The notes under the pieces: generated by a model | Told to the model about the DNA's origin: nothing | What the model saw: the letters and a program-made list of their open reading frames with translations, nothing else | The model's database searches: none | Shown here: positions 22,340 to 33,571 of the stretch, one piece after another | How the letters are laid out: the number at the start of each line of letters is the position of its first letter | Position numbering within the stretch: the stretch's first letter is position 1 | Assembly (NCBI RefSeq): GCF_000452705.1 | Contig: NZ_CP007014.1 | Span: 620,001-684,000, forward strand | DNA length: 64,000 nt | Direction of reading: 5' to 3' | DNA from: Pseudomonas syringae CC1557 | GTDB lineage: Bacteria; Pseudomonadota; Gammaproteobacteria; Pseudomonadales; Pseudomonadaceae | Position numbers and translations under genes: made by a program

Positions 22340-22651
22340 ATGCAAAACCAGCAAATCCGTATCAGGTTGAAGGCTTTTGACCATCGCCTGATCGACCAAT
22401 CAACCCAGGAAATCGTGGAAACCGCGAAACGTACTGGTGCACAGGTGCGTGGTCCGATTCCACTGCCGACTCGTAAAGAGCGGTTCACCGTTCTGGTTTC
22501 TCCGCACGTCAACAAAGACGCGCGCGACCAGTATGAGATCCGTACTCACAAGCGTGTTCTGGACATCGTCCAGCCAACGGATAAAACCGTTGATGCGCTT
22601 ATGAAGCTTGATCTTGCGGCCGGTGTGGAAGTTCAGATCAGCCTCGGCTAA
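22340..22651 (+). CDS. rpsJ: 30S ribosomal protein S10 (NusE)
   Basis: A 103-aa protein of the 30S head, which also binds NusB and NusG. The ATG giving [17 protein letters not shown] is the family start; the longer in-frame extension overlaps the promoter and is rejected. First gene of the S10 operon. The leader is about 55 bases, shorter than the E. coli S10 leader. Confidence 0.98.
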
Positions 22652-22732
22652 GACTTGGGTCTTAGTCGTGTAACGCTCTGAAATGGGCGGCCATAGCGGG
22701 TGAAAGCCCCGTACACTCATGAGGTTTACAAC

Positions 22733-23368
22733 ATGACTATTGGTGTAGTCGGTCGTAAATGCGGTATGACCCGTATTTTCACCGAAGAAGGTGTCTCCAT
22801 TCCGGTTACGGTCATTGAGATCGAGCCGAATCGCGTCACTCAGTTCAAAACCGAAGAAACCGATGGCTATCGTGCAGTGCAAGTCACTGTCGGCGAGCGT
22901 CGTGCTTCGCGTGTCACAGCCGCTCAGGCTGGCCACTTCGCTAAAGCGAACGTAGCCGCCGGTCGTACCGTCATGGAGTTCCGTCTTGAAGAAGGCGACT
23001 ACCAGGCTGGCGATCAGATCAACGCTGAAATCTTCGCTGCTGGTCAACTGGTTGATGTAACCGGTCAGTCCAAGGGTAAAGGCTTCCAGGGTACGATCAA
23101 GCGTTGGAATTTCCGTGGTCAAGACAATACCCACGGTAACTCCGTCTCTCACCGCGTCCCGGGCTCTATCGGCCAGTGCCAGACTCCTGGTCGTGTATTC
23201 AAGGGCAAAAAAATGTCCGGTCATATGGGCGCTGAGCGCGTGACCGTGCAGTCCCTCGAAGTAGTGCGCGTGGACGCTGAACGCAATCTGTTGTTGGTCA
23301 AGGGTGCTGTTCCTGGCGCTACTGGCGGCAACCTGGTTGTACGTCCAGCAGCCAAGGCTCGCGGTTAA
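22733..23368 (+). CDS. rplC: 50S ribosomal protein L3
   Basis: A 211-aa protein whose long loop reaches the peptidyl-transferase centre. The start is [16 protein letters not shown]; the in-frame upstream codons are not family-like. The loop [17 protein letters not shown] contains the glutamine methylated by PrmB in E. coli. Confidence 0.98.
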   Translation: MTIGVVGRKCGMTRIFTEEGVSIPVTVIEIEPNRVTQFKTEETDGYRAVQVTVGERRASRVTAAQAGHFAKANVAAGRTVMEFRLEEGDYQAGDQINAEIFAAGQLVDVTGQSKGKGFQGTIKRWNFRGQDNTHGNSVSHRVPGSIGQCQTPGRVFKGKKMSGHMGAERVTVQSLEVVRVDAERNLLLVKGAVPGATGGNLVVRPAAKARG

Positions 23369-23380
23369 GGGGAAGCTGAC

Positions 23381-23983
23381 ATGCAATTAAATGTAAATGA
23401 CGCTCAGGCAATCGAAGTTTCCGAACTGACATTTGGCGGCGAATTCAACGAGACGCTGGTTCACCAGGCAGTCGTGGCCTACATGGCTGGCGGTCGTCAG
23501 GGTAGCAAGCAGCAGAAGACCCGTTCCGACGTTCGTGGTGGCGGTAAGCGCCCTTGGCGTCAGAAAGGTACTGGCCGTGCTCGTGCCGGTACTATCCGTA
23601 GCCCAATCTGGCGTGGCGGCGGTACCACTTTCGCGGCTCGTCCTCAGGATCACACTCAGAAGCTCAACAAGAAGATGTATCGCGCAGCACTGCGCTCCAT
23701 CCTTGCTGAACTGGTTCGTACTGATCGTCTGGTCGTGGTTCAGGACTTCGCTGTTGAAGCACCGAAAACCAAAGATCTGCTGAACAAGCTGACTGGCATG
23801 GGCCTGACTGACGTCCTGATCGTGTCTGACGCTGTTGACCAGAATCTGTACCTGGCTGCTCGTAACCTGCCACACGTCGATGTACGTGATGTTCAAGGTT
23901 CCGATCCAGTTAGTCTGATCGCATACGACAAAGTGTTGATCACTGTGTCGGCCGTGAAGAAATTCGAGGAGCTGCTGGGATGA
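23381..23983 (+). CDS. rplD: 50S ribosomal protein L4
   Basis: A 200-aa exit-tunnel protein. The extended loop [20 protein letters not shown] that lines the tunnel is intact. In E. coli L4 represses its own operon at the S10 leader. It overlaps rplW by 4 bases. Confidence 0.98.
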
Positions 23984-24279
23984 ACCAGGAACGCGTATTT
24001 AAAGTTCTGCTTGGCCCGCACGTTTCCGAAAAGGCTACGGTTCTTGCAGACAAAAAAGGTCAGTTCGTTTTCAAGGTTGCTACTGACGCAACCAAGCTGG
24101 AAATCAAGAAGGCCGTCGAAAGCCTGTTCAGCGTGAAAGTAGAGCGTGTTACTACCCTGAATGTTCTGGGTAAGAGCAAGCGCACTGCTCGCGGTCTGGG
24201 CAAGCGTAATGACTGGAAGAAGGCAGTTATCTCCCTTCAGCCAGGCCAAGATCTCGATTTCAGCAGCAGTGCTGAGTAA
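23980..24279 (+). CDS. rplW: 50S ribosomal protein L23
   Basis: A 99-aa tunnel-exit protein that docks trigger factor and SRP. Family features include [10 protein letters not shown] and the basic loop [19 protein letters not shown]. It starts inside the rplD stop (ATGA overlap). Confidence 0.98.
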
Positions 24280-24293
24280 GGAAGGGGTGCATC

Positions 24294-25118
24294 ATGGCAA
24301 TCGTTAAATGCAAACCGACTTCCCCTGGCCGCCGTTTTGTGGTCAAGGTGGTCAATCAGGAGCTGCATAAAGGCGCTCCTCACGCACCGCTGCTCGAGAA
24401 AAAATCGAAGACTGGTGGTCGTAACAACAATGGTCGTATTACTACCCGTCATATCGGTGGTGGCCATAAGCAGCATTATCGTCTGGTCGATTTCCGTCGC
24501 AACGACAAGGATGGCATCGCTGCCACCGTCGAGCGTATCGAATACGATCCAAACCGTACTGCTCACATTGCTCTGCTGCTTTACGCAGACGGCGAGCGCC
24601 GCTACATCATCGCCCCTAAAGGCGTGAGTGCTGGCGACCAGCTGATTGCAGGTGCTTTGGCACCAATCAAGCCGGGCAACGCTCTTCAACTGCGTAACAT
24701 TCCAGTTGGTAGCACCGTACACGGCATCGAATTGAAGCCAGGTAAAGGCGCACAGATCGCACGTTCCGCTGGTGCTTCTGCACAGCTGATCGCTCGTGAA
24801 GGTGTGTACGTAACCCTGCGTCTTCGCTCCGGTGAAATGCGTAAAGTACTGTCTGAATGCCGTGCAACGCTGGGCGAAGTCTCGAACTCCGAGCACAGCC
24901 TTCGTTCGCTGGGTAAAGCTGGTGCCAAACGCTGGCGTGGCGTTCGCCCAACCGTTCGTGGTGTTGCCATGAACCCGGTTGACCACCCACATGGTGGTGG
25001 TGAAGGTCGTACCTCTGGTGGTCGTCATCCGGTATCGCCGTGGGGCTTCCCGACTAAGGGCGCGAAGACTCGTGGTAATAAGCGTACCGACAAAATGATC
25101 GTCCGTCGTCGCAAGTAA
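24294..25118 (+). CDS. rplB: 50S ribosomal protein L2
   Basis: A 274-aa protein needed for subunit joining and peptidyl-transferase activity. The C-terminal [14 protein letters not shown] with its conserved histidine is present. The start [17 protein letters not shown] is typical. Confidence 0.99.
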   Translation: MAIVKCKPTSPGRRFVVKVVNQELHKGAPHAPLLEKKSKTGGRNNNGRITTRHIGGGHKQHYRLVDFRRNDKDGIAATVERIEYDPNRTAHIALLLYADGERRYIIAPKGVSAGDQLIAGALAPIKPGNALQLRNIPVGSTVHGIELKPGKGAQIARSAGASAQLIAREGVYVTLRLRSGEMRKVLSECRATLGEVSNSEHSLRSLGKAGAKRWRGVRPTVRGVAMNPVDHPHGGGEGRTSGGRHPVSPWGFPTKGAKTRGNKRTDKMIVRRRK

Positions 25119-25134
25119 ATAGAGGGATACGACA

Positions 25135-25410
25135 GTGCCACGTTCTCTGAAAAAAGGTCCTTTTATTGATCTTCACCTACTGAAGAAGATCGAAGTGGCG
25201 GCGGAAAAGAACGATCGCAAACCGGTGAAAACCTGGTCGCGTCGTTCGATGATCCTGCCACAAATGGTCGGTCTGACCATTGCAGTGCATAACGGTCGTC
25301 AACATGTTCCAGTTCTCGTGAACGAAGACATGGTCGGCCATAAACTAGGCGAGTTTGCCGGTACCCGCACATATCGTGGGCACGTGGCAGACAAGAAAGC
25401 CAAGCGTTAA
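25135..25410 (+). CDS. rpsS: 30S ribosomal protein S19
   Basis: A 91-aa protein of the 30S head, GTG start ([16 protein letters not shown]). The C-terminal [12 protein letters not shown] motif is present. It sits 16 bases after rplB. Confidence 0.98.
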   Translation: MPRSLKKGPFIDLHLLKKIEVAAEKNDRKPVKTWSRRSMILPQMVGLTIAVHNGRQHVPVLVNEDMVGHKLGEFAGTRTYRGHVADKKAKR

Positions 25411-25423
25411 GGGGTAAGGAACG

Positions 25424-25756
25424 ATGGAAGTAGCCGCTAAGTTGTCGGGCGCTCGAATCTCCGCCCAGAAAGCCCGCTTGGTCGCCGACCAGATCCGCGG
25501 GAAGAAGGTGGGCGAAGCGCTCAACCTGTTGGCTTTCAGCAGTAAGAAAGCCGCCGAGATCCTGAAGAAAGTGCTGGAGTCGGCTGTAGCCAACGCCGAG
25601 CATAACGAAGGCGCAGACGTTGATGACCTCAAGGTCTCCACCGTTTTCGTCAACGAAGGGCGTTCGCTGAAGCGCATCATGCCACGTGCTAAAGGCCGTG
25701 CTGATCGCATCGTCAAGCGGTCTTGCCATATAACTGTCAAGGTTGCTGACAAGTAA
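25424..25756 (+). CDS. rplV: 50S ribosomal protein L22
   Basis: A 110-aa protein whose beta-hairpin lines the exit tunnel. [17 protein letters not shown] and the hairpin [16 protein letters not shown] are standard; no macrolide-resistance deletion is seen. Confidence 0.98.
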
Positions 25757-25769
25757 CGGAGTCGAAGAG

Positions 25770-26456
25770 ATGGGTCAGAAAGTACATCCCATTGGCATTC
25801 GCCTGGGAATCGTCAAGGAGCACACCTCCGTCTGGTACGCAGACGGTCGGACTTATGCGGACTATTTGTTCGCTGATCTGAAAGTGCGTGAGTACCTCCA
25901 AGACAAATTAAAAAGCGCGTCCGTCAGCCGTATCGATATCCATCGTCCGGCTCAGACAGCACGTATCACCATCCACACTGCTCGTCCTGGTATCGTAATC
26001 GGGAAGAAAGGTGAAGATGTTGAGAAACTGCGTCAGGACCTGACCAAGCAAATGGGTGTGCCTGTGCACATCAATATCGAAGAGATCCGCAAGCCGGAGC
26101 TTGACGGTATGCTGGTTGCGCAGAGCGTAGCTCAGCAGCTGGAGCGTCGCGTAATGTTCCGTCGCGCTATGAAGCGCGCTGTTCAGAACGCCATGCGCAT
26201 TGGTGCCAAAGGCATCAAAATCCAAGTGAGCGGTCGTCTCGGCGGTGCTGAAATCGCACGTACTGAATGGTATCGCGAAGGTCGTGTGCCACTGCACACC
26301 CTGCGTGCCGACATCGACTATGCCAACTACGAAGCTCACACCACTTACGGTGTGATCGGTGTAAAGGTTTGGATCTTCAAAGGCGAAGTAATTGGTGGTC
26401 GCCAAGAAGAACTGAAACCACAAGCACCAGCGCCTCGTAAAAAAGCTGCTAAGTAA
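25770..26456 (+). CDS. rpsC: 30S ribosomal protein S3
   Basis: A 228-aa protein at the mRNA entry channel with helicase function. The start is [13 protein letters not shown]; an in-frame upstream ATG would overlap rplV. The KH domain ([17 protein letters not shown]) is present, followed by the C-terminal S3 domain and a basic tail. Confidence 0.98.
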
Positions 26457-26468
26457 GGGGTACGCCAA

Positions 26469-26882
26469 ATGTTGCAACCAAAGCGTACGAAGTTCCGCAA
26501 GCAGATGACCGGCCACAACCGTGGTCTGGCACTGCGCGGTAGCAAAGTCAGCTTCGGCGAGTTCGCGCTGAAGTCTGTAGCTCGTGGTCGTCTCACCGCT
26601 CGTCAGATCGAGTCAGCGCGTCGTGCTCTGACCCGTCACGTTAAACGTGGCGGCAAGATCTGGATCCGTGTATTCCCGGACAAGCCTGTTACCAAGAAGC
26701 CACTCGAAGTTCGGATGGGTAAAGGTAAGGGTAACGTGGAGTACTGGGTTGCCCAGATTCAGCCAGGCAAAGTCCTGTATGAAATCGAGGGTGTTACTGA
26801 AGAGCTGGCGCGTGAGGCTTTCGCCCTGGCTGCTGCAAAGCTGCCGCTCGCCACCTCCTTTGTTAAGCGGACGGTGATGTGA
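26469..26882 (+). CDS. rplP: 50S ribosomal protein L16
   Basis: A 137-aa protein near the A site that helps position tRNA. The start [19 protein letters not shown] is standard. Its TGA overlaps the rpmC ATG by one base. Confidence 0.98.
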
Positions 26883-27073
26883 TGAAAGCGAATGAACTTC
26901 GTGAAAAATCAGCACAGCAGCTGAACGAGCAACTGCTCGGCCTGCTGCGCGACCAGTTCAATCTGCGTATGCAGAAAGCAACTGGCCAGTTGGGGCAGTC
27001 TCATCTGCTCTCGCAAGTTAAGCGTGACATCGCTCGCGTGAAAACTGTGCTCAACCAGCAGGCAGGTAAGTAA
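26882..27073 (+). CDS. rpmC: 50S ribosomal protein L29
   Basis: A 63-aa helical protein at the tunnel exit. The ATG overlapping the rplP stop is chosen over a GTG one codon upstream, matching the family start [10 protein letters not shown]. Confidence 0.97.
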
Positions 27074-27075
27074 TC

Positions 27076-27342
27076 ATGGCTGAAGCCGAAAAAACTGTCC
27101 GTACGCTGACTGGCCGTGTTGTCAGCGACAAGATGGACAAGACCATCACCGTTCTGATCGAGCGTCGCGTAAAGCACCCGATCTACGGTAAATACGTTAA
27201 GCGTTCGACTAAGCTGCACGCGCACGACGAAACCAATCAATGCCATATCGGCGACAAGGTCACGATTCGTGAAACTCGTCCGGTAGCCAAGACTAAATCT
27301 TGGGCGTTGGTTGATATCCTCGAACGCGCTGTGGAAGTCTAA
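27076..27342 (+). CDS. rpsQ: 30S ribosomal protein S17
   Basis: An 88-aa OB-fold primary binder of 16S r[22 protein letters not shown] and [13 protein letters not shown] are family hallmarks. It is the last gene of the classic S10 operon. Confidence 0.98.
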   Translation: MAEAEKTVRTLTGRVVSDKMDKTITVLIERRVKHPIYGKYVKRSTKLHAHDETNQCHIGDKVTIRETRPVAKTKSWALVDILERAVEV

Positions 27343-27365
27343 GGACTAGGGGTCGGAGAAATTAT

Positions 27366-27734
27366 ATGATTCAGACTCAATCCATGCTCGATGTGGCCGA
27401 TAACAGCGGCGCTCGCCGCGTTATGTGCATCAAGGTGCTGGGTGGCTCCCATCGTCGTTACGCTGGTATCGGTGACATCATCAAAGTGACCGTCAAGGAA
27501 GCAATTCCGCGCGGCAAGGTGAAAAAAGGCCAAGTGATGACTGCTGTTGTAGTCCGCACTCGCCATGGTGTTCGTCGCGCAGACGGCTCCATCATCCGCT
27601 TTGACGGCAACGCTGCTGTTCTGTTGAACAACAAGCAAGAGCCGATCGGTACCCGTATCTTTGGGCCAGTGACCCGTGAACTTCGTACTGAGAAGTTCAT
27701 GAAGATCGTCTCGCTCGCCCCTGAAGTGCTTTAA
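27366..27734 (+). CDS. rplN: 50S ribosomal protein L14
   Basis: A 122-aa interface protein forming bridge B8. The start [20 protein letters not shown] is typical. First gene of the spc operon, only 23 bases after rpsQ, so S10 and spc transcription are probably continuous. Confidence 0.98.
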   Translation: MIQTQSMLDVADNSGARRVMCIKVLGGSHRRYAGIGDIIKVTVKEAIPRGKVKKGQVMTAVVVRTRHGVRRADGSIIRFDGNAAVLLNNKQEPIGTRIFGPVTRELRTEKFMKIVSLAPEVL

Positions 27735-27745
27735 GGAGATCCGAC

Positions 27746-28060
27746 ATGCAAAAGATTCGTCGTGACGACGAGATCATCGTGATCGCCGGCAAAGACAAAG
27801 GTAAGCGCGGTAAGGTGCTCAAGGTTCTCGCTGACGACCGTCTGGTCGTTGGTGGGATCAACCTGGTGAAGCGTCATACCAAGCCAAACCCGATGTCGGG
27901 CGTACAGGGCGGTATCGTCGAGAAAGAAGCGCCACTGCACGCTTCCAACGTCGCCATTTTCAACGGCGCAACCAACAAGGCTGACCGCGTTGGTTTCAAA
28001 GTTGAAGACGGCAAGAAAATTCGTGTCTTCAAGTCGACCCAAAAAGCGGTTGATGCTTGA
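27746..28060 (+). CDS. rplX: 50S ribosomal protein L24
   Basis: A 104-aa assembly-initiator protein with an N-terminal KOW motif ([20 protein letters not shown]). Confidence 0.98.
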   Translation: MQKIRRDDEIIVIAGKDKGKRGKVLKVLADDRLVVGGINLVKRHTKPNPMSGVQGGIVEKEAPLHASNVAIFNGATNKADRVGFKVEDGKKIRVFKSTQKAVDA

Positions 28061-28080
28061 ACACTGCTAGGTAGAAGACC

Positions 28081-28620
28081 ATGGCACGACTAAAAGAGAT
28101 TTACCGGAAGGAAATCGCTCCGAAACTTAAGGAAGAACTTAAGCTTTCGAACGTGATGGAAGTTCCGCGCGTTACAAAAATCACCCTGAACATGGGTCTG
28201 GGCGAAGCGATCGGCGACAAAAAAGTCATCGAGCACGCTGTTGCTGACCTGGAAAAGATCACCGGTCAAAAGGTCGTTGTGACTTACGCTCGGAAATCCA
28301 TCGCTGGCTTTAAAGTCCGTGAAGGTTGGCCGATCGGCGTCAAAGTGACCCTGCGCCGCGATCGTATGTACGAGTTCCTGGATCGTCTGCTTTCGATCTC
28401 CCTGCCTCGGGTTCGCGACTTCCGCGGCCTGAATGCCAAGTCCTTCGATGGTCGTGGTAACTACAGCATGGGCGTCAAAGAGCAGATCATTTTCCCGGAA
28501 ATTGACTACGACAAGATCGATGCTCTTCGCGGTCTGGACATCACCCTGACCACCACTGCCAAGAACGATGATGAAGGTCGCGCATTGCTGCGTGCTTTCA
28601 AATTCCCGTTCCGCAACTGA
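28081..28620 (+). CDS. rplE: 50S ribosomal protein L5
   Basis: A 179-aa protein that binds 5S rRNA and contacts P-site tRNA. Motifs include [11 protein letters not shown] and [15 protein letters not shown]. Confidence 0.98.
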
Positions 28621-28633
28621 TTGGAGTAGGACA

Positions 28634-28939
28634 ATGGCCAAGATGAGCATGAAAAACCGTGAGCTGAAGCGTCAGCTCACTGTTGCCAAGTACGCCAAGA
28701 AGCGTGCAGAGCTGAAAGCTATCATCGTCGATCTGAACGCAAGTCCAGAAGCGCGTTGGGAAGCTACCGTAGCCCTGCAGAAGCAACCACGTGACGCAAG
28801 CGCTGCGCGCATGCGTAACCGTTGCCGCATCACTGGTCGTCCACACGGCGTCTACCGCAAGTTCGGCCTCGGCCGTAACAAGCTGCGTGAAGCAGCTATG
28901 CGTGGCGACGTTCCAGGTCTGGTTAAAGCCAGCTGGTAA
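28634..28939 (+). CDS. rpsN: 30S ribosomal protein S14 (zinc-independent form)
   Basis: A 101-aa protein starting [15 protein letters not shown]. The long form with a single cysteine in the [12 protein letters not shown] stretch shows the C-minus, zinc-free type. The open frame continues upstream into rplE and is cut back to the family start. Confidence 0.98.
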   Translation: MAKMSMKNRELKRQLTVAKYAKKRAELKAIIVDLNASPEARWEATVALQKQPRDASAARMRNRCRITGRPHGVYRKFGLGRNKLREAAMRGDVPGLVKASW

Positions 28940-29003
28940 GGCGCACCTCTCGTTTCCTTCCGGCCGGTCACGCAAGTCACTGGTCGGGATGAAGCCTGAA
29001 TTT

Positions 29004-29031
29004 GAATCAAGCCCCTTTTGGGGCTTGATTC
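29004..29031 (+). repeat. Perfect 12-base inverted repeat between rpsN and rpsH
   Basis: GAATCAAGCCCC (29004-29015) pairs with GGGGCTTGATTC (29020-29031) around a TTTT loop. Only a weak ATTT follows, so this is a strong hairpin without a clear terminator tail. It lies in the 214-base rpsN-rpsH gap, the longest in the spc operon. Confidence 0.8.
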
Positions 29032-29153
29032 ATTTCCGGGGTAGGACTAGAATTGCCGGCTCGCCTGAGCCCGTGTTTTTACTTGCCCGGAAGTTCTCGG
29101 CGATCAAGCTGTAGCCGCAAGGCTAATTATTTTGTTTTAGGAGCGTCTAGCCC

Positions 29154-29546
29154 ATGAGTATGCAGGACCCGTTAGCGGACATGCTAACTCGTATCCGTAA
29201 TGCCCAGATGGCTGAAAAGCCCGTCGTAAGCATGCCGTCTTCCACGTTGAAGGTTGCTGTAGCAAAAGTCCTGAAGGACGAAGGCTACATTGCGGGTTAT
29301 CAGATCAGCAGCGAAGTTAAATCCTCGCTGTCCATCGAGCTTAAGTACTTCGAAGGCCGTCCGGTCATTGAAGAGGTTAAGCGCGTCAGCCGCCCAGGCT
29401 TGCGTCAGTACAAGTCCTCCGATGATCTGCCGAAAGTTCGTGGCGGTCTTGGTGTGTCTATCGTCTCCACCAGTAAAGGTGTGATGACGGATCGTGCTGC
29501 GCGCGCTGCCGGTGTCGGTGGCGAAGTGCTTTGCACAGTGTTCTAA
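29154..29546 (+). CDS. rpsH: 30S ribosomal protein S8
   Basis: A 130-aa protein binding the 16S central domain; in E. coli it is also the spc operon repressor. The start [18 protein letters not shown] and the C-terminal [20 protein letters not shown] are family standard. Confidence 0.98.
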   Translation: MSMQDPLADMLTRIRNAQMAEKPVVSMPSSTLKVAVAKVLKDEGYIAGYQISSEVKSSLSIELKYFEGRPVIEEVKRVSRPGLRQYKSSDDLPKVRGGLGVSIVSTSKGVMTDRAARAAGVGGEVLCTVF

Positions 29547-29558
29547 GGGGGGATAAGC

Positions 29559-30092
29559 ATGTCACGCGTCGCTAAGAACCCCGTTAAGTTGCCATCCGGC
29601 GTCGAAGTCAAACTCGTCGGCCAGCAGCTTTCGGTGAAGGGTGCCAAGGGCACTCTAGAACTGAACATCCATTCGTCCGTTGAGATTGTTGAAGAAGCTG
29701 GTGAGCTGCGTTTCGCTGCTCGCAATGGCGATCAACAAACCCGCGCAATGGCAGGCACCACTCGTGCACTGGTAAACAACATGGTCCAAGGCGTGAGCCA
29801 AGGCTTCGAGCGTAAGCTCCAGCTGGTCGGTGTTGGTTACAAGGCGCAAGCAAAAGGCACGGTATTGAACCTTGCACTTGGCTTCTCGCACCCAGTGGAC
29901 TACGAATTGCCGAATGGCATCACCGCTGAGACCCCCAGCCAGACCGATATCCTGATTCGCGGTATCGATAAGCAGTTGGTTGGTCAAGTGGCCGCTGAGA
30001 TCCGCGACTTCCGCCGTCCTGAGCCTTACAAAGGCAAAGGTGTGCGTTACGCAGACGAAGTCGTCCGCCGTAAAGAAGCCAAGAAGAAGTAG
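29559..30092 (+). CDS. rplF: 50S ribosomal protein L6
   Basis: A 177-aa protein near the sarcin-ricin loop. The C-terminal signature [16 protein letters not shown] is present, and two L6 repeats fit the length. Confidence 0.98.
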   Translation: MSRVAKNPVKLPSGVEVKLVGQQLSVKGAKGTLELNIHSSVEIVEEAGELRFAARNGDQQTRAMAGTTRALVNNMVQGVSQGFERKLQLVGVGYKAQAKGTVLNLALGFSHPVDYELPNGITAETPSQTDILIRGIDKQLVGQVAAEIRDFRRPEPYKGKGVRYADEVVRRKEAKKK

Positions 30093-30102
30093 GGCATAGC
30101 AA

Positions 30103-30453
30103 ATGACCGTCAAAAAAGTTACCCGACTGCGTCGCGCTCGCAAAGCACGCCTGAAAATGCACGAGCTGGAAGTCGTGCGTCTCTGCGTGCACCGCTCTTC
30201 GCAGCACATTTATGCCCAGGTCATCTCGGCCGACGGCAGCAAAGTCCTGGCAAGCGCCTCGACTTTGGACAAAGAACTGCGTGATGGCGCCACTGGCAAC
30301 ATCGACGCGGCCACTAAGGTTGGCAAGCTGGTCGCCGAGCGCGCGAAAGCCGCGGGTGTATCGCAAGTCGCTTTCGACCGTTCTGGCTTCAAGTACCACG
30401 GCCGTGTCAAAGCGCTGGCTGATGCTGCTCGTGAAGGCGGGCTGGAGTTCTAA
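30103..30453 (+). CDS. rplR: 50S ribosomal protein L18
   Basis: A 116-aa 5S rRNA-binding protein. The C-terminal [20 protein letters not shown] is the family signature. It is 3 bases upstream of rpsE. Confidence 0.98.
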   Translation: MTVKKVTRLRRARKARLKMHELEVVRLCVHRSSQHIYAQVISADGSKVLASASTLDKELRDGATGNIDAATKVGKLVAERAKAAGVSQVAFDRSGFKYHGRVKALADAAREGGLEF

Positions 30454-30456
30454 GTT

Positions 30457-30957
30457 ATGTCAAATCACGACCAAAAACGCGACGAAGGCTACATCGAGAA
30501 GCTGGTTCAAGTTAACCGCGTGGCCAAAACCGTAAAAGGCGGCCGTATCTTCACTTTCACTGCGTTGACCGTAGTGGGTGATGGTAAAGGGCGCGTTGGC
30601 TTCGGCCGTGGCAAGTCACGTGAAGTGCCTGCTGCGATCCAGAAAGCGATGGAAGCTGCTCGCCGCAACATGATTCAGGTTGATCTGAACGGCACTACCT
30701 TGCAGTACGCAATGAAGTCTGCTCATGGCGCCTCCAAGGTGTACATGCAGCCTGCTTCCGAAGGTACCGGTATCATCGCTGGCGGCGCAATGCGCGCAGT
30801 GCTGGAAGTTGCTGGTGTCCAGAACGTATTGGCCAAGTGCTACGGTTCGACTAACCCTGTAAACGTGGTTCACGCTACGTTCAAGGGTTTGAAGGGCATG
30901 CAGTCTCCTGAGTCGATCGCTGCCAAACGTGGCAAGCGTGTTGAGGAGATCATCTGA
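30457..30957 (+). CDS. rpsE: 30S ribosomal protein S5
   Basis: A 166-aa protein at the mRNA entry, involved in accuracy. Double-stranded RNA-binding N domain with [20 protein letters not shown], and [17 protein letters not shown]. The spectinomycin loop looks unaltered. Confidence 0.98.
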   Translation: MSNHDQKRDEGYIEKLVQVNRVAKTVKGGRIFTFTALTVVGDGKGRVGFGRGKSREVPAAIQKAMEAARRNMIQVDLNGTTLQYAMKSAHGASKVYMQPASEGTGIIAGGAMRAVLEVAGVQNVLAKCYGSTNPVNVVHATFKGLKGMQSPESIAAKRGKRVEEII

Positions 30958-30959
30958 TC

Positions 30960-31136
30960 ATGGCTACCGTTAAAGTAACGCTGATCAAAAGCATGACCGG
31001 CCGCATCCCTAATCACAGATTGTGCATTAAGGGTTTGGGTCTGCGTCGCATCGGTCACACTGTAGAAGTCCTGGATACTCCCGAAAATCGCGGGATGATC
31101 AACAAGGCTTACTACATGCTGCGAGTCGAGGGTTAA
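30960..31136 (+). CDS. rpmD: 50S ribosomal protein L30
   Basis: A 58-aa protein beginning [20 protein letters not shown], with the conserved [20 protein letters not shown]. It starts 2 bases after the rpsE stop and ends 3 bases before rplO. No frame conflict is seen. Confidence 0.97.
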   Translation: MATVKVTLIKSMTGRIPNHRLCIKGLGLRRIGHTVEVLDTPENRGMINKAYYMLRVEG

Positions 31137-31139
31137 TCG

Positions 31140-31574
31140 ATGAAACTCAATGATCTGAGTCCAGCGCCGGGTTCCCGTCGCGAAAAGCATCGTCCGGGCC
31201 GTGGTATCGGTAGCGGTTTGGGCAAGACCGGTGGCCGTGGCCACAAAGGTCAAAGCTCCCGCTCCGGTGGCACTATTGCTCCGGGCTTTGAGGGCGGCCA
31301 ACAGCCGCTGCATCGTCGCCTGCCAAAATTCGGTTTCGTTTCCCTGAAGGCCATGGACCGCGCAGAAGTGCGTCTGTCCGAGCTGGCTAAAGTGGAAGGC
31401 GACATCGTAACTGTGCAGTCCCTGAAAGATGCCAACGTGATTAACCAGAACGTACAGCGTGTGAAAATCATGCTGTCGGGCGAAGTTACTCGCGCTGTCA
31501 CTATCAAGGGTATCGCCGCCACCAAAGGTGCGCGTGCGGCTATCGAAGCAGCTGGCGGCAAGTTCGAGGAATAA
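31140..31574 (+). CDS. rplO: 50S ribosomal protein L15
   Basis: A 144-aa late-assembly protein. The glycine- and arginine-rich N-terminus ([19 protein letters not shown]) threads into 23S rRNA. Its stop directly abuts the secY ATG. Confidence 0.98.
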   Translation: MKLNDLSPAPGSRREKHRPGRGIGSGLGKTGGRGHKGQSSRSGGTIAPGFEGGQQPLHRRLPKFGFVSLKAMDRAEVRLSELAKVEGDIVTVQSLKDANVINQNVQRVKIMLSGEVTRAVTIKGIAATKGARAAIEAAGGKFEE

Positions 31575-32909
31575 ATGGCTAAGCAAGGTGCTCTCTCTGC
31601 GCTCGGCAAAGGCGGTATGTCTGAACTCTGGGCTCGTCTGCGTTTTCTGTTCCTGGCGATTATCGTCTACCGAATAGGCGCACACATCCCGGTTCCAGGT
31701 ATCAACCCGGACCGACTCGCAGAACTGTTTCGACAGAATGAGGGGACCATTCTTAGCTTGTTCAACATGTTTTCCGGTGGCGCGCTGGAACGGATGAGCA
31801 TCTTTGCACTGGGGATCATGCCTTACATTTCGGCATCGATCATCATGCAGTTGATGACCGCCGTCAGCCCGCAACTGGAGCAGTTGAAGAAGGAAGGTGA
31901 AGCTGGCCGTCGCAAGATTAGCCAGTACACCCGCTACGGCACTGTTGTCCTGGCATTGGTTCAAGCTATCGGCATGTCCGTTGGCCTGGCCAGTCAGGGC
32001 GTCGCGTTTTCTGGGGACCTGGGTTTCCACTTTGTGGCCGTTACCACCTTCGTGGCTGGTGCGATGTTCATGATGTGGCTGGGCGAGCAGATTACCGAGC
32101 GCGGTGTTGGCAACGGTATCTCGATGTTGATTTTCGCAGGTATCGTCGCCGGTCTTCCGAGAGCGATAGGGCAGTCTTTCGAGTCTGCACGTCAGGGTGA
32201 TATCAATATCTTCGCTCTGGTTGCAATCGGATTGCTGGCAGTAGCGATCATCGGTTTTGTGGTGTTCATTGAGCGTGGTCAGCGTCGTATTGCTGTTCAC
32301 TACGCCAAGCGTCAGCAGGGCCGTAAGGTTTTTGCTGCGCAGACCAGCCACTTGCCGCTGAAAGTGAACATGGCTGGTGTGATTCCGGCCATTTTCGCAA
32401 GCAGCATTTTGCTGTTTCCGGCTTCGTTGGGGTCCTGGTTCGGTCAGTCTGAAGGTTTGGGCTGGTTGCAGGACATCTCGCAGTCGATCGCTCCTGGTCA
32501 GCCGTTGAATATTCTGCTGTTTAGTGCAGGGATTATTTTCTTCTGCTTCTTCTATACGGCGTTGATGTTCAATCCGAAAGACGTAGCGGAAAACCTGAAG
32601 AAGTCCGGTGCCTTTATTCCGGGTATTCGTCCAGGTGAGCAGTCGGCGCGCTACATTGATGGCGTTTTGACTCGCTTGACCATGTTCGGTGCTCTATATA
32701 TGACGGCCGTGTGTCTGCTTCCCCAGTTTCTGGTGGTCGCGGCAAACGTACCGTTCTACCTTGGCGGGACCTCGTTGCTGATCGTGGTAGTGGTTGTGAT
32801 GGACTTTATGTCGCAAGTACAATCGCACCTCGTTTCGCACCAGTATGAATCCCTGATGAAGAAAGCCAACCTGAAGGGCTACGGTGGCAGCGGCGGTATG
32901 CTGCGCTGA
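31575..32909 (+). CDS. secY: Preprotein translocase subunit SecY
   Basis: A 444-aa inner-membrane channel of the SecYEG translocon, with ten membrane segments by hydropathy. The N-terminal [21 protein letters not shown] and the plug-region [20 protein letters not shown] are conserved. Cytoplasmic loops that bind SecA and ribosomes ([15 protein letters not shown]) are present. It directly abuts rplO. Confidence 0.98.
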
Positions 32910-32937
32910 AGCACCCCTAAGGTTCGAGGAGTTGGTG

Positions 32938-33054
32938 ATGAAAGTTCGTGCATCGGTGAAAAAGCTGTGCCGTAACTGCAAGATTATTCGCCGCGAAGGT
33001 GTTGTTCGAGTAATTTGCAGCGCGGAACCACGTCATAAGCAGCGCCAAGGCTGA
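32938..33054 (+). CDS. rpmJ: 50S ribosomal protein L36 (zinc-binding form)
   Basis: A 38-aa protein beginning [19 protein letters not shown]. Cys11, Cys14, Cys27 and His33 form the zinc ribbon, so this is the C-plus type. GAGGAG precedes the ATG. It is the last gene of the spc operon. Confidence 0.96.
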
Positions 33055-33072
33055 TTGTGATTTGTGCTTAAG

Positions 33073-33104
33073 CCCAGCAGCTAGTGCGCTGCTGGGTTGA
33101 TTAT
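33073..33104 (+). terminator. Hairpin after rpmJ, likely spc terminator
   Basis: A perfect 9-base stem, CCCAGCAGC (33073-33081) with GCTGCTGGG (33088-33096), is followed by TTGATTATTTG. The T tract is interrupted, so termination may be partial before the alpha operon. Confidence 0.7.
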
Positions 33105-33184
33105 TTGTTACTACAGCGATATTATCTCGCGCCCTATTTCTTGGCTTCCGGGGCGTAGGTAGCTGTCAATTGGAGTCCCACTGA

Positions 33185-33541
33185 ATGGCCCGTATTGCAG
33201 GCGTTAACATTCCAGATAACAAGCATACTGTTATCTCGCTGACCTACATCTATGGTGTTGGTCGCACCACTGCACAGAAAATTTGTGCAACCACCGGGGT
33301 TAACCCGGCGGTGAAAATCAAAGATCTGAGCGACGAGCAGATTGAACAGCTGCGTGGCGAAGTGGCGAAGTTCACCACTGAAGGTGACCTGCGTCGCGAA
33401 ATCAACATGAAAATCAAGCGCTTGATGGACTTGGGCTGCTACCGCGGTCTGCGTCATCGTCGTGGTCTTCCAGTGCGCGGTCAGCGTACCAAGACCAACG
33501 CGCGTACTCGCAAAGGTCCGCGTAAGCCGATCCGCAAGTAA
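33185..33541 (+). CDS. rpsM: 30S ribosomal protein S13
   Basis: A 118-aa protein of the 30S head contacting P-site tRNA. The start [19 protein letters not shown] and the C-terminal basic tail are standard. First gene of the alpha operon. Confidence 0.98.
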   Translation: MARIAGVNIPDNKHTVISLTYIYGVGRTTAQKICATTGVNPAVKIKDLSDEQIEQLRGEVAKFTTEGDLRREINMKIKRLMDLGCYRGLRHRRGLPVRGQRTKTNARTRKGPRKPIRK

Positions 33542-33571
33542 TCGCTCCAGCGCAACGACAGGAATTTAGTC

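Noticed and set aside
30870..32351. An antisense open frame of 493 codons over secY/rplO
   Set aside because: Low-complexity composition, no family likeness, and fully within conserved genes on the other strand.
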